A DNA stretch of 6,166 nt, taken from NCBI GenBank assembly GCA_017538775.1, contig JAFYIF010000343.1, positions 1-6,166 on the forward strand, in the 5' to 3' direction. This stretch comes from Oscillospiraceae bacterium. Its GTDB lineage: Bacteria; Bacillota; Clostridia; Oscillospirales; Oscillospiraceae. Position numbers and translations under genes: made by a program. The notes under the pieces were generated by a model that ran no database searches, was not told the origin of the DNA, and saw only the letters and a program-made list of their open reading frames with translations. Within the stretch, counting starts at the first letter, position 1; each line of letters begins with the position of its first letter. Positions 1 through 5,612 of the stretch are shown in pieces.

Positions 1-518
1 AGGCAAAAAAGCGCCGCCCCCAGGGCGCTGCCCCACCAGCCCCGGCGGACGGTGGCCCAGGCCCCCAACTCCGCCAGCAACAGACCGAGGAAGTAGGCGT
101 CCGAGGTGAAGAGATAGCCCAGGGTCGCTGTGACGCTGGGGAAGCTCACCAGCGCAGCCCCGGCCAGCAGACAGCCCAGCGGGCGGCGGATGCGCAGCAG
201 ACTGACCGCCACGCAGGCCCCCAGGGACAAAAACAGGACCCCCAGCAGCCCGATGAGCCAGGGGACGCTGAAACTGCCGTCCATCCGCAGCACCGTGGGC
301 AGCAGCCAGCGCCCGGAGAAGACCCCGTAACCGCCCCGGAAGAGCTGGTAGAGGTCGTCATGATTGGCGAATTTGTTGGTAAAGACATAGAGATGCGTCG
401 CCAGCCCCAGGGCGGCGGCGGAAAAGAAGGTCGTGCGGATGTGGGCGGGCGTCCGGCGCCAAAGCCCCAGCAGCCAGCCGTCCGGGTCAAGCAGGGGTTC
501 CCTGAGACGCTGTAACAT
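1..518 (-). CDS. GtrII-like glucosyltransferase-domain membrane protein (N-terminal part, runs off left edge)
   Basis: An open frame without stop runs on the minus strand from ATG at 518 to the left edge, giving 172 residues. A GGAAGGGG ribosome binding site lies upstream and a perfect promoter precedes it. The protein has a short polar N-terminus, then a first hydrophobic stretch (about 31-46), a conserved-looking FTNKFANHDDL segment (46-56) and SGRW (68-71), followed by hydrophobic stretches at about 85-108, 114-134 and 138-158, and another starting at the edge. This pattern (a first helix, an outside NHDDL loop, then many helices) recalls the Glucos_trans_II/GtrII family of Clostridia, integral membrane proteins thought to move glucosyl groups from a lipid carrier onto surface glycans. 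Family members are much longer, so most of the gene lies outside. The family call is from memory of the motif. The membrane-protein call is firm, the substrate unknown. Confidence 0.75.
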   Translation of the reverse strand, partial: MLQRLREPLLDPDGWLLGLWRRTPAHIRTTFFSAAALGLATHLYVFTNKFANHDDLYQLFRGGYGVFSGRWLLPTVLRMDGSFSVPWLIGLLGVLFLSLGACVAVSLLRIRRPLGCLLAGAALVSFPSVTATLGYLFTSDAYFLGLLLAELGAWATVRRGWWGSALGAALFC

Positions 519-551
519 GGTGTGCTTCCCCTTCCGTTCCAAGTTTCACAG

Positions 552-591
552 ATTCGCGTTAAAAATCGTAAATCCGATTATAAGCACGAAT
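552..591. promoter_or_regulatory. Nested dyad, probable operator over the divergent promoter
   Basis: Two inverted repeats share one centre at 571.5: an outer pair ATTCG (552-556) and CGAAT (587-591), and an inner pair AATCG (564-568) and CGATT (575-579). Compared as two 20-bp halves, 14 of 20 positions are symmetric. The element covers the -10 box and likely start site of the minus-strand promoter, so a bound dimer or tetramer would block transcription. The neighbouring XRE regulator is the natural candidate for binding. The symmetry is seen in the sequence; the binding protein is inferred. Confidence 0.6.
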
Positions 592-605
592 GAGTCAGTT
601 GTCAA
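577..605 (-). promoter_or_regulatory. Perfect sigma-A promoter for the GtrII-like gene
   Basis: On the minus strand a -35 box TTGACA (600-605) and a -10 box TATAAT (577-582) are separated by exactly 17 bp, an exact match to the consensus. Transcription would start near 570, giving a leader of about 50 nt before the ATG at 518. A consensus promoter this good usually needs repression to be regulated, and the dyad over its -10 box fits that. Confidence 0.88.
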
Positions 606-651
606 GCTGTTTAGTAGTCCTGTAACTCGTTTATCTGCTGGTAGCCTTGAC

Positions 652-657
652 TATACT
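652..657 (+). promoter_or_regulatory. Weak candidate -10 box for the XRE regulator
   Basis: TATACT lies 16 nt before the ATG at 674 and matches the -10 consensus at five of six positions. The best -35 at acceptable spacing is TTTATC (630-635, 16 bp spacer), a poor match, and the resulting leader would be only about 10 nt. A TTGTCA at 599-604 has no convincing -10 partner. The true promoter of this gene is therefore uncertain. Confidence 0.25.
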
Positions 658-673
658 GGGGTGGGGTGATTCC

Positions 674-1000
674 ATGGAACTGGATTATGCGGAAATCGGA
701 AAACGGATCGCACGGCGCAGAAAGCAACTGGGATTGAAGCAGACCGATGTGGAAGAGCGGGCCGACATTGGATATAAGTACCTGACCAGCATCGAACGGG
801 CCATCTCCATCCCCTCCATCGAGGTCATCATGCGCCTGGCCGCCGCGCTGGACACCACGCCGGACGAATTCCTGGTGGGCACGGTCCGGCACGAGGGAAA
901 TCTGTGGCGCAGCGTGGCCGAGGAACTGCGGGGCCTGACGCAGGGCCAGCTGGAACTGACGGCCCAGTTCATCGCCTGGGTGCGGGAGCGGGACTTGTAA
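674..1000 (+). CDS. XRE/Cro-family HTH transcriptional regulator
   Basis: This 108-residue protein has an N-terminal Cro/C1-type helix-turn-helix (about residues 5-67): an amphipathic first helix (IGKRIARRRKQLGL), the turn region LKQTDVEERADI, the recognition-helix segment GYKYLTSIERA, and the closing IPSIEVIMRLAAALDTTPDEFL typical of the fold. A short C-terminal tail (about 76-108, LWRSVAEELRGLTQGQLELTAQFIAWVRERD) is predicted helical and may mediate oligomerisation, as in many small clostridial XRE proteins. ATG 674 is chosen because the fold begins there and GGGGTGGGG lies just upstream; a TTG at 647 would add nine residues of no obvious use. The gene diverges from the membrane-protein gene and sits upstream of the toxin-antitoxin operon. 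Likely role: repressor of the divergent promoter, perhaps of itself and the neighbour. Ligand or inducer unknown. Confidence 0.88.
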   Translation: MELDYAEIGKRIARRRKQLGLKQTDVEERADIGYKYLTSIERAISIPSIEVIMRLAAALDTTPDEFLVGTVRHEGNLWRSVAEELRGLTQGQLELTAQFIAWVRERDL

Positions 1001-1081
1001 ACGAAGCTGCTGCCCGGCGGAACGTAGCGCAGTTTGCTTCCATGTCTTCGCATCATCCGGGGAACGCAAGCGCACTTTGTA

Positions 1082-1110
1082 TTGACATTGTAAACCGATT
1101 AGAATATAAT
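1082..1110 (+). promoter_or_regulatory. Perfect sigma-A promoter of the toxin-antitoxin operon
   Basis: TTGACA (1082-1087) and TATAAT (1105-1110) are separated by 17 bp, an exact consensus match. Transcription would start near 1117, just before the AGGAGG at 1120-1125. The spacer holds GTAAACCGATTA (1090-1101), which resembles the core of the dyad at 552-591 and is a plausible repressor site. It lies downstream of the XRE gene, so the toxin-antitoxin pair can be transcribed on its own. Confidence 0.88.
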
Positions 1111-1134
1111 GAAAGTCAAAGGAGGGGGATCCCT

Positions 1135-1419
1135 ATGGCAACTACACCGACACAGATCCGCGTCGATTCCGAGGTCAAACAGAAAGCGACGGAATTGTTC
1201 CAGGCGCTTGGACTGGATATGTCCGGGGCGATCAATCTGTTTCTGCATCAATGTGTTTTGCGCGGGGGTCTGCCGTTTGCGGTGGAGCTTCCCGGGGCGA
1301 ATGCAGAGAAACGCTTGGACGTGGCGCGCGGCGCGTTCCGATTGCCGCCGGACTATCTGGAACGTTCCGCCGCTTTGGACCGGGAGATCGAACAGGAATT
1401 TCTGGGGGGCCAGCCATGA
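1135..1419 (+). CDS. RelB/DinJ-family type II antitoxin
   Basis: This 94-residue protein has the RelB/DinJ layout: a beta strand TQIRVD (6-11) and helices VKQKATELFQALGLDMSGAINLFLHQCV (14-41) forming a ribbon-helix-helix DNA-binding dimer, then the family signature GGLPF (44-48), then a charged C-terminal region (about 52-94, ending LDREIEQEF) expected to wrap the toxin. ATG 1135 follows AGGAGG (1120-1125) by 9 nt and gives the normal family start; an upstream GTG at 904 in the same frame would overlap the XRE gene and is rejected. Its TGA overlaps the toxin ATG (ATGA), so the two are translationally coupled, antitoxin first as usual. Expected roles: neutralise the toxin and repress the operon's own promoter. 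The odd point is the partner, which is a PIN-domain protein and not a RelE/YafQ-type toxin. Confidence 0.9.
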   Translation: MATTPTQIRVDSEVKQKATELFQALGLDMSGAINLFLHQCVLRGGLPFAVELPGANAEKRLDVARGAFRLPPDYLERSAALDREIEQEFLGGQP

Positions 1420-1820
1420 GTGTGCTTCTGGATACGCACATTGCGCTGTGGCTGCTCAGCGGAGATGAGCGGCTCCCTGCGGCGGCATCCCTTGTGATTG
1501 AGAAGGAGCAGGACCTGTTCCTCAGTGTCGCTTCTCTCTGGGAAGTCGTCATCAAGCATCAGAAAGCCCCCGCTGTCATGCCTGTCTCCGGCCACGAGCT
1601 GCTTTCTTTTTGCCGTCAGGCTTCCATTCAGCTGTTGCCGATCCTCCCCGCGCACGTTCTGGCGGTGCCGTCCTTGCATCGTGAAGCGTCTGCGCCGCCG
1701 CATCACGATCCGTTTGACCGGCTTTTGATTGCGCAGTCGAAAGCAGAAAACATGCTCCTGATCACGCATGACAGGCAATTTGCCGCCTATGGTGAGCCGG
1801 GTGTCTGGGTCGTGTCATAG
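1416..1820 (+). CDS. PIN-domain ribonuclease toxin, VapC type
   Basis: The 134-residue protein is one PIN domain. Visible signatures are LLDTHIALWLL at the N-terminus (D6), SVASLWEVVIK (E43), HHDPFDRLLIAQS (D98, D101) and LLITHDRQF (D119); D6, E43, D101 and D119 are the expected acidic cluster that binds Mg or Mn for RNA cleavage. The HDPFDR and THD segments place it with the COG3744-type group, whose usual partners are Phd/AbrB-like antitoxins. VapC toxins cleave specific RNAs, often tRNA; this target cannot be read from the sequence. ATG 1416 overlaps the antitoxin stop (ATGA), with no good AGGAGG before it, so its translation probably depends on that of the antitoxin. The length is normal and all key residues are present, so the toxin looks intact. 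No clear terminator follows. Confidence 0.92.
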   Translation: MSVLLDTHIALWLLSGDERLPAAASLVIEKEQDLFLSVASLWEVVIKHQKAPAVMPVSGHELLSFCRQASIQLLPILPAHVLAVPSLHREASAPPHHDPFDRLLIAQSKAENMLLITHDRQFAAYGEPGVWVVS

Positions 1821-1881
1821 GCTTTTTCACTCCGTCCGGTGGGAAACGGACAGAAACCCGCCGTCCTGCACAAAAAAACAC

Positions 1882-1910
1882 TTTACAATTCCCATTTCCT
1901 GTGTTATCAT
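1882..1910 (+). promoter_or_regulatory. Promoter of the riboflavin operon, extended -10
   Basis: A -35 box TTTACA (1882-1887) and a -10 box TATCAT (1905-1910) are separated by 17 bp, each one mismatch from consensus, with TG at 1902-1903 forming an extended -10. Transcription would start near 1917, about 15 nt before the first paired base of the riboswitch, which is the expected layout. Confidence 0.8.
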
Positions 1911-1931
1911 TCCTAAAAACCAAAAACTGAA

Positions 1932-2047
1932 GCTTCAGGGCGGGGTGCAAGTCCCCACCGGCGGTATAGCCCGCGAGCGTGCGCAGGAATGCGGCGTTGA
2001 TTCGGTGTGAGTCCGAAGCCGACCGTGACAGTCGGGATGGAAGAAGC
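1932..2047 (+). ncRNA. FMN riboswitch (RFN element)
   Basis: The conserved RFN blocks appear in order: AGGGCGGGGTGCAAGTCCCC (1937-1956), ACCGGCGGTATAGCCCGCGAG (1957-1977), a variable arm (about 1978-1998), GATTCGGTG (1999-2007) and TCCGAAGCCGACCGTGACAG (2012-2031) followed by TCGGGATGGAAGA. The closing P1 helix pairs GCTTC (1932-1936) with GAAGC (2043-2047). The RNA binds FMN, the end product of the pathway, and here lies between promoter and terminator upstream of ribD, so FMN should switch off the operon by transcription attenuation. The segment TCAGGGCG (1935-1942) equals the 3' arm of the downstream terminator and could be its antiterminator partner. Confidence 0.97.
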
Positions 2048-2048
2048 G

Positions 2049-2071
2049 GAAACGGCATCGCCATGCGTTTC
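2049..2071 (+). other. Linker hairpin between aptamer and terminator
   Basis: GAAACG (2049-2054) and CAT (2056-2058) pair with ATG (2063-2065) and CGTTTC (2066-2071), with one bulged G and a CGCC loop. It starts one base after the P1 helix. It may stack on P1 or slow the polymerase while FMN binds; no T-run follows, so it is not a terminator by itself. The function is inferred. Confidence 0.45.
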
Positions 2072-2102
2072 GGGGGGACCCGGCGCATTCTGCGGTCTGC
2101 TG

Positions 2103-2129
2103 CGCCCTGATTTCGGTCAGGGCGTTTTT
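2103..2129 (+). terminator. FMN-controlled intrinsic terminator (attenuator)
   Basis: CGCCCTGA (2103-2110), a 6-nt TTTCGG loop, and TCAGGGCG (2117-2124) form a perfect 8-bp stem followed directly by TTTTT. It stands 26 nt before the ribD ATG. With FMN bound the aptamer is closed and this hairpin forms; without FMN its 5' arm can pair instead with 1935-1942 of the aptamer, which has the same sequence as the 3' arm. Confidence 0.93.
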
Positions 2130-2154
2130 GTGTTTCGGAAAGGGGGAGGAGCGG

Positions 2155-3273
2155 ATGTCGGAACAGGACTATATGCGCCGCGCCATCGAGCTGGCGAAGA
2201 ACGGCATGGGCTGGACCGCGCCGAATCCCATGGTGGGGGCGGTGCTGGTCAAAGACGGCCGCGTCATCGGCGAGGGCTGGCACCGGCGCTGCGGCGGGCT
2301 GCACGCGGAGCGGGAGGCCTTGGCCGCCCGGACGGAGGAGGCCCGGGGCGCGACGCTCTATGTGACGCTGGAGCCCTGTTGCCACCACGGGCGCACACCC
2401 CCCTGCACCGACGCGATCCTGGAACACGGCATCGCAAAGGTGGTTATCGGCTCCCGGGACCCGAACCCCCTGGTCTCCGGCCAGGGCGCGGCGAAGCTGC
2501 GGGCAGCGGGCGTGGAGGTGGTCGAGGACTTCCTGCGCGCGGAATGCGACGCGCTGAACCCGGAGTTTTTCTGGTACATCACCCACGGCAGCCCATACGC
2601 GGTGATGAAATACGCGATGACCCTGGACGGAAAGATCGCCTCCCGCACCGGGGCCTCCCGGTGGATCACCGGGGAGGAGGCCCGGGCCCACGTCCACGCT
2701 CTGCGGGGGCGCTACGCCGCGATTCTGGCGGGCGTCGGCACGGTGCTGGCCGACGACCCCATGCTGAACTGCCGTCTGCCCGGGGCGCACCAGCCCCTGC
2801 GGGTGATCCTGGACTCCCGGCTGCGTCTGCCCCCGGACTGCCAGCTCTGCCGGACGGCCAGGGACTATCCCACGCTGGTGGCCAGCTGCTTCCCGGAGCC
2901 GGGACGCCACGCCGCGCTGGAGGCGCTGGGCGTGGAGGTGGCGGTGCTGCCGACGGAGGCCGGGCGCGTCTCCCTCCCCGCCCTGATGGAGCTGCTGGGC
3001 AAGCGCCAGATCAGCAGCGTCCTGATCGAAGGGGGCGGACAGGTCCATGAGGCCGCGCTGCGCGCCGGGATCGTCCGGCACGTCTGCGCCTACATCGCCC
3101 CGAAGCTGCTGGGGGGGCGGGACGCGAAGACCCCGGTGGAGGGGCTGGGCGCGGCGCACCCGGACGGCGCGGCGCTGCTGGCCCAGCCGCGCATCCGCCG
3201 ACTGGGGGAAGACCTGCTGCTGGAATACGAGGTGACAAGGGGGATGGAAGCGGATGTTCACGGGCATTGTTGA
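2155..3273 (+). CDS. ribD: Bifunctional pyrimidine deaminase/reductase RibD
   Basis: The 372-residue protein carries out the second and third steps of the pyrimidine branch: deamination of 2,5-diamino-6-ribosylamino-pyrimidinone 5'-phosphate, then NADPH-dependent reduction of the ribosyl chain. The deaminase domain (about 1-145) has APNPMVGAV (22-30), the catalytic HAE (50-52) and EPCCHHGRTPPC (73-84), with H50, C75 and C84 as zinc ligands and E52 as proton shuttle. The reductase domain (about 147-362) has KYAMTLDGKIA (152-162), SRWITGEEAR (168-177), GVGTVLADDP (193-202) and LIEGGGQVH (290-298). ATG 2155 follows a GGGGGAGGA site by about 4 nt; a GTG at 2128 in frame lies at the terminator T-run and is unlikely. 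It is the first gene after the FMN attenuator. The last six codons overlap ribE, giving the tail DVHGHC outside the core fold. Confidence 0.97.
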   Translation: MSEQDYMRRAIELAKNGMGWTAPNPMVGAVLVKDGRVIGEGWHRRCGGLHAEREALAARTEEARGATLYVTLEPCCHHGRTPPCTDAILEHGIAKVVIGSRDPNPLVSGQGAAKLRAAGVEVVEDFLRAECDALNPEFFWYITHGSPYAVMKYAMTLDGKIASRTGASRWITGEEARAHVHALRGRYAAILAGVGTVLADDPMLNCRLPGAHQPLRVILDSRLRLPPDCQLCRTARDYPTLVASCFPEPGRHAALEALGVEVAVLPTEAGRVSLPALMELLGKRQISSVLIEGGGQVHEAALRAGIVRHVCAYIAPKLLGGRDAKTPVEGLGAAHPDGAALLAQPRIRRLGEDLLLEYEVTRGMEADVHGHC

Positions 3274-3904
3274 GGAAGTGGGGCGCGTGCGGCGTGTCAC
3301 CGCCGGCGGCAGGGCCGGGGAACTGAGCATCCGCTGCGCCCGGGTGCTGGAGGGTACGAAGCTCGGGGACTCCATCGCCGTGAACGGGGTCTGTCTGACC
3401 GTGACGGCCCTGCTGCCCGACGGCTTCACGGCGGACGTGATGCCCGAGACCTTGCGCCGCAGCGGTCTGGGGACCCTCCGGCCCGGGGACGGGGTGAACC
3501 TGGAGCGGGCCATGCCCGCCGACGGGCGCTTCGGCGGACACATCGTCTCCGGCCACATCGACGGCCTGGGCCGCATCACCGCCTTCCGCCGGGAGGAGAA
3601 CGCCGTCTGGATTACCGTCGCGGCCTCTCCGTCCCTGCTGCGGCTGGTGGTGGAAAAGGGCTCCATCGCCATCGACGGGGTGAGCCTGACGGTGGCGGCG
3701 GTCGGCGACGGGGACTTCCAGGTGTCCGTCATCCCCCACACCGCCAAAGAGACGATTTTGCTGGACAAGCAGACGGGAGACCCGGTGAACCTGGAAACGG
3801 ACATCGTGGGCAAATATGTGGCCCGGCTGCTGGGCGGCGGCACCGCCGCCGCGCCGGCGAAGGGCATCAACCTGGATTTTCTGGCCGAACACGGCTTTTG
3901 TTAG
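3254..3904 (+). CDS. ribE: Riboflavin synthase, alpha subunit
   Basis: The 216-residue protein catalyses the last step: dismutation of two 6,7-dimethyl-8-ribityllumazine molecules to riboflavin plus the pyrimidine, which is reused by RibH. The duplicated two-barrel structure is visible: domain one (1 to about 95) begins [10 protein letters not shown] and has [14 protein letters not shown] (38-51); domain two (about 96-195) begins [11 protein letters not shown] (94-104) and repeats the motif as [12 protein letters not shown] (136-147), followed by [10 protein letters not shown] (160-169) and [11 protein letters not shown] (179-189). S40, C47 and H101 match active-site positions known in the family. 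ATG 3254 is the canonical MFTGIV start; AAGGGGG (3237-3243) lies 10 nt upstream inside ribD, and the genes overlap by 20 nt. The tail after residue 195 (about 20 residues, [11 protein letters not shown] then [11 protein letters not shown]) is normal in the family. Called ribB in B. subtilis naming. Confidence 0.97.
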   Translation: MFTGIVEEVGRVRRVTAGGRAGELSIRCARVLEGTKLGDSIAVNGVCLTVTALLPDGFTADVMPETLRRSGLGTLRPGDGVNLERAMPADGRFGGHIVSGHIDGLGRITAFRREENAVWITVAASPSLLRLVVEKGSIAIDGVSLTVAAVGDGDFQVSVIPHTAKETILLDKQTGDPVNLETDIVGKYVARLLGGGTAAAPAKGINLDFLAEHGFC

Positions 3905-3915
3905 GAGGTAGACAC

Positions 3916-5142
3916 ATGGCGTTTCAATACGGCACAATACCCCAGGCGCTGGAGGCGCTGCGGCAGGGGAAGCTGATCCTCTGCACCGACGACCCGGAGC
4001 GGGAGAACGAGGGCGACCTGATCTGCGCGGCCCAGTTCGCCACGACGGAAAACGTCAACTTCATGGCCATCCACGGGCGCGGACTCATCTGCACCCCCAT
4101 GTCCGACGAGATCGCCCACCGGCTGAACCTGCCCCAGATGGTCTCGGAGAACACGGACAACCACTGCACCGCCTTCACCGTGTCCATCGACCATGTGGAC
4201 ACCAGCACCGGCATCTCCGCCGCCGAGCGGGGCTACACCTGCCGGGCCTGCGCCGACCCCACCACCCGCCCCGGCGACCTGCGGCGGCCAGGCCACGTCT
4301 TCCCCCTCACCGCCCGGCGGGGCGGGGTCCTGGTGCGCAGCGGCCACACGGAGGCCACTGTGGACCTCTGCCGACTGGCGGGGCTGACGGAGTGCGGCCT
4401 GTGCTGCGAGGTCATGCGGGACGACGGCACGATGATGCGCGCCCCGGAATTGCAGAAAATGGCGGAGCGCTATGACCTCTGCTTCATCACCATCAAGGAC
4501 CTGCAGGACTACATCCGCCGCCACGAGAACCACATGCACCAGGCGGCCTGCGTCCGGCTCCCCACCGCCTACGGCGAGTTTCTGAGCTACGGCTTCGTCA
4601 ACGACATCAACGGGGAACACCATCTGGCCCTGGTCTGCGGCGAGATCGGCGACGGGGAAGACATCCTCTGCCGGGTCCACTCCGAGTGCCTGACCGGGGA
4701 CGTGTTCGCCTCTGCGCGCTGCGACTGCGGGGCCCAGCTCCACACCGCCATGGAACAGATCCAGCGGGAGGGCCGGGGCATCATCCTCTACATGCGGCAG
4801 GAGGGCCGGGGCATCGGCCTGATCAACAAGCTCCGGGCCTATGAGCTCCAGGAGCAGGGCCTGGACACCGTGGACGCCAACCTGAAGCTGGGCTTCGCCG
4901 CCGACCTGCGGGAGTACTGGAGCGGGGCGCAGATCCTGCAGAACCTGGGGGTCAAGTCCCTGCGGCTGCTGACCAACAACCCCCACAAGCTCTACGGGCT
5001 GGAGGGCTTCGGCTTCTCCATCAAGGAGCGGGTGCCCATCGAGATCCCGCCCGGGAAGTACGACGCCCGCTATCTGCGGACCAAGCAGGAACGCATGGGA
5101 CACATCTTCCGGAAAATCAATCTCAAGGAGGCAGAGACATGA
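3916..5142 (+). CDS. ribBA: Bifunctional DHBP synthase / GTP cyclohydrolase II RibBA
   Basis: This 408-residue fusion makes both precursors of lumazine. The N-terminal domain (about 1-205) forms 3,4-dihydroxy-2-butanone 4-phosphate from ribulose 5-phosphate and shows [10 protein letters not shown] (25-34), [10 protein letters not shown] (53-62), STGISAAE (97-104), RPGHVFPL (124-131) and [11 protein letters not shown] (141-151), with the acidic loop and H127, H144 and E146 in place. The C-terminal domain (about 208-400) opens GTP and shows [18 protein letters not shown] (255-272) with zinc ligands C258, C269 and C271, then [20 protein letters not shown] (294-313), [11 protein letters not shown] (317-327) and [16 protein letters not shown] (351-366). 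All expected catalytic residues are visible, so both halves should be active. ATG 3916 has AGGAGG (3903-3908) 7 nt upstream; ribE ends 11 nt before. Its TGA overlaps the ribH ATG. Confidence 0.97.
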   Translation: MAFQYGTIPQALEALRQGKLILCTDDPERENEGDLICAAQFATTENVNFMAIHGRGLICTPMSDEIAHRLNLPQMVSENTDNHCTAFTVSIDHVDTSTGISAAERGYTCRACADPTTRPGDLRRPGHVFPLTARRGGVLVRSGHTEATVDLCRLAGLTECGLCCEVMRDDGTMMRAPELQKMAERYDLCFITIKDLQDYIRRHENHMHQAACVRLPTAYGEFLSYGFVNDINGEHHLALVCGEIGDGEDILCRVHSECLTGDVFASARCDCGAQLHTAMEQIQREGRGIILYMRQEGRGIGLINKLRAYELQEQGLDTVDANLKLGFAADLREYWSGAQILQNLGVKSLRLLTNNPHKLYGLEGFGFSIKERVPIEIPPGKYDARYLRTKQERMGHIFRKINLKEAET

Positions 5143-5612
5143 GTATGCATCGTTTGGAAGGCAAGCTGGTGGCCCCGGAGGGGATGCGCGTGGGCATCGT
5201 CTGCGCCCGCTTCAACAGCTTCATCGTGCAAAGGCTGCTGGACGGGGCCCTGGACGGCCTGGCCCGTCACGGCGTGGCCGAGGACAACATCGACGCGGCC
5301 TGGGTCCCCGGGTCCTTTGAGATCCCGCTGATCGCCAAGAAAATGGCGGAGAGCGGCAAATACGACGCGGTGATCTGCCTGGGCGCGGTGATCCGAGGGG
5401 CCACGACCCACTATGAGCTGGTGTCCAACGAGACGGCCAAGGGCATCGCCCAGGTCTCCCTGAACAGCGGCGTCCCGGTGCTCTTCGGCGTCATCACCAC
5501 CGAGAACATCGAACAGGCCATCGAGCGGGCCGGGTCCAAGGCGGGGAACAAGGGCTATGACTGTGCCCTGGCCGCCGTGGAGCTGGTGAACCTGATGCAA
5601 CAGCTGGCATGA
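5139..5612 (+). CDS. ribH: 6,7-dimethyl-8-ribityllumazine synthase
   Basis: The 157-residue protein condenses the dephosphorylated pyrimidine (5-amino-6-ribitylaminouracil) with dihydroxybutanone phosphate to give lumazine. Family proteins form pentamers or 60-mer capsids. Visible motifs are VCARFNSFI (21-29), [11 protein letters not shown] (54-64), [14 protein letters not shown] (80-93) with the active-site H91, [16 protein letters not shown] (112-127) and [11 protein letters not shown] (129-139) with R130 expected at the phosphate site. The length is typical. ATG 5139 has AAGGAGG (5125-5131) with 7-nt spacing and overlaps the ribBA stop as ATGA; a second ATG at 5145 is possible but less well spaced. 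It is translationally coupled to both neighbours, since its own TGA overlaps the next ATG. Confidence 0.97.
   Translation: MSMHRLEGKLVAPEGMRVGIVCARFNSFIVQRLLDGALDGLARHGVAEDNIDAAWVPGSFEIPLIAKKMAESGKYDAVICLGAVIRGATTHYELVSNETAKGIAQVSLNSGVPVLFGVITTENIEQAIERAGSKAGNKGYDCALAAVELVNLMQQLA

Noticed and set aside
146..490. 114-residue minus-strand frame rich in W, C and P
   Set aside because: It overlaps the membrane-protein frame that starts at 518, which has a ribosome binding site, a perfect promoter and a sensible hydrophobic pattern. This one is a frame-shifted shadow.
1001..1081. Search for a terminator between the XRE gene and the toxin-antitoxin promoter
   Set aside because: No stem with a following T-run is visible. 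Readthrough from the XRE gene into the toxin-antitoxin operon remains possible.
904..1134. GTG-initiated N-terminal extension of the antitoxin
   Set aside because: It would overlap the XRE gene, span the toxin-antitoxin promoter and lack family similarity. ATG 1135 with AGGAGG gives the normal RelB/DinJ start.
1834..1851. GTCCG/CGGAC hairpin after the toxin gene as a terminator
   Set aside because: The stem is only 5 bp with an 8-nt loop and no T-run follows, so it is not a convincing intrinsic terminator.
2007..3050. 347-residue plus-strand frame overlapping the riboswitch and ribD
   Set aside because: It begins inside the riboswitch, runs through the terminator and is a Gly/Arg/Pro-rich out-of-frame reading of ribD.
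1762..3870. 702-residue open frame on the minus strand across ribD and ribE
   Set aside because: It is antisense to two clearly real genes, crosses the riboswitch and terminator, and is rich in P, R, A and G with no recognisable fold. It is a by-product of high GC at third codon positions.
3901..5103. 400-residue open frame on the minus strand across ribBA
   Set aside because: It is the antisense shadow of RibBA, low in complexity, with no ribosome binding site or motifs.
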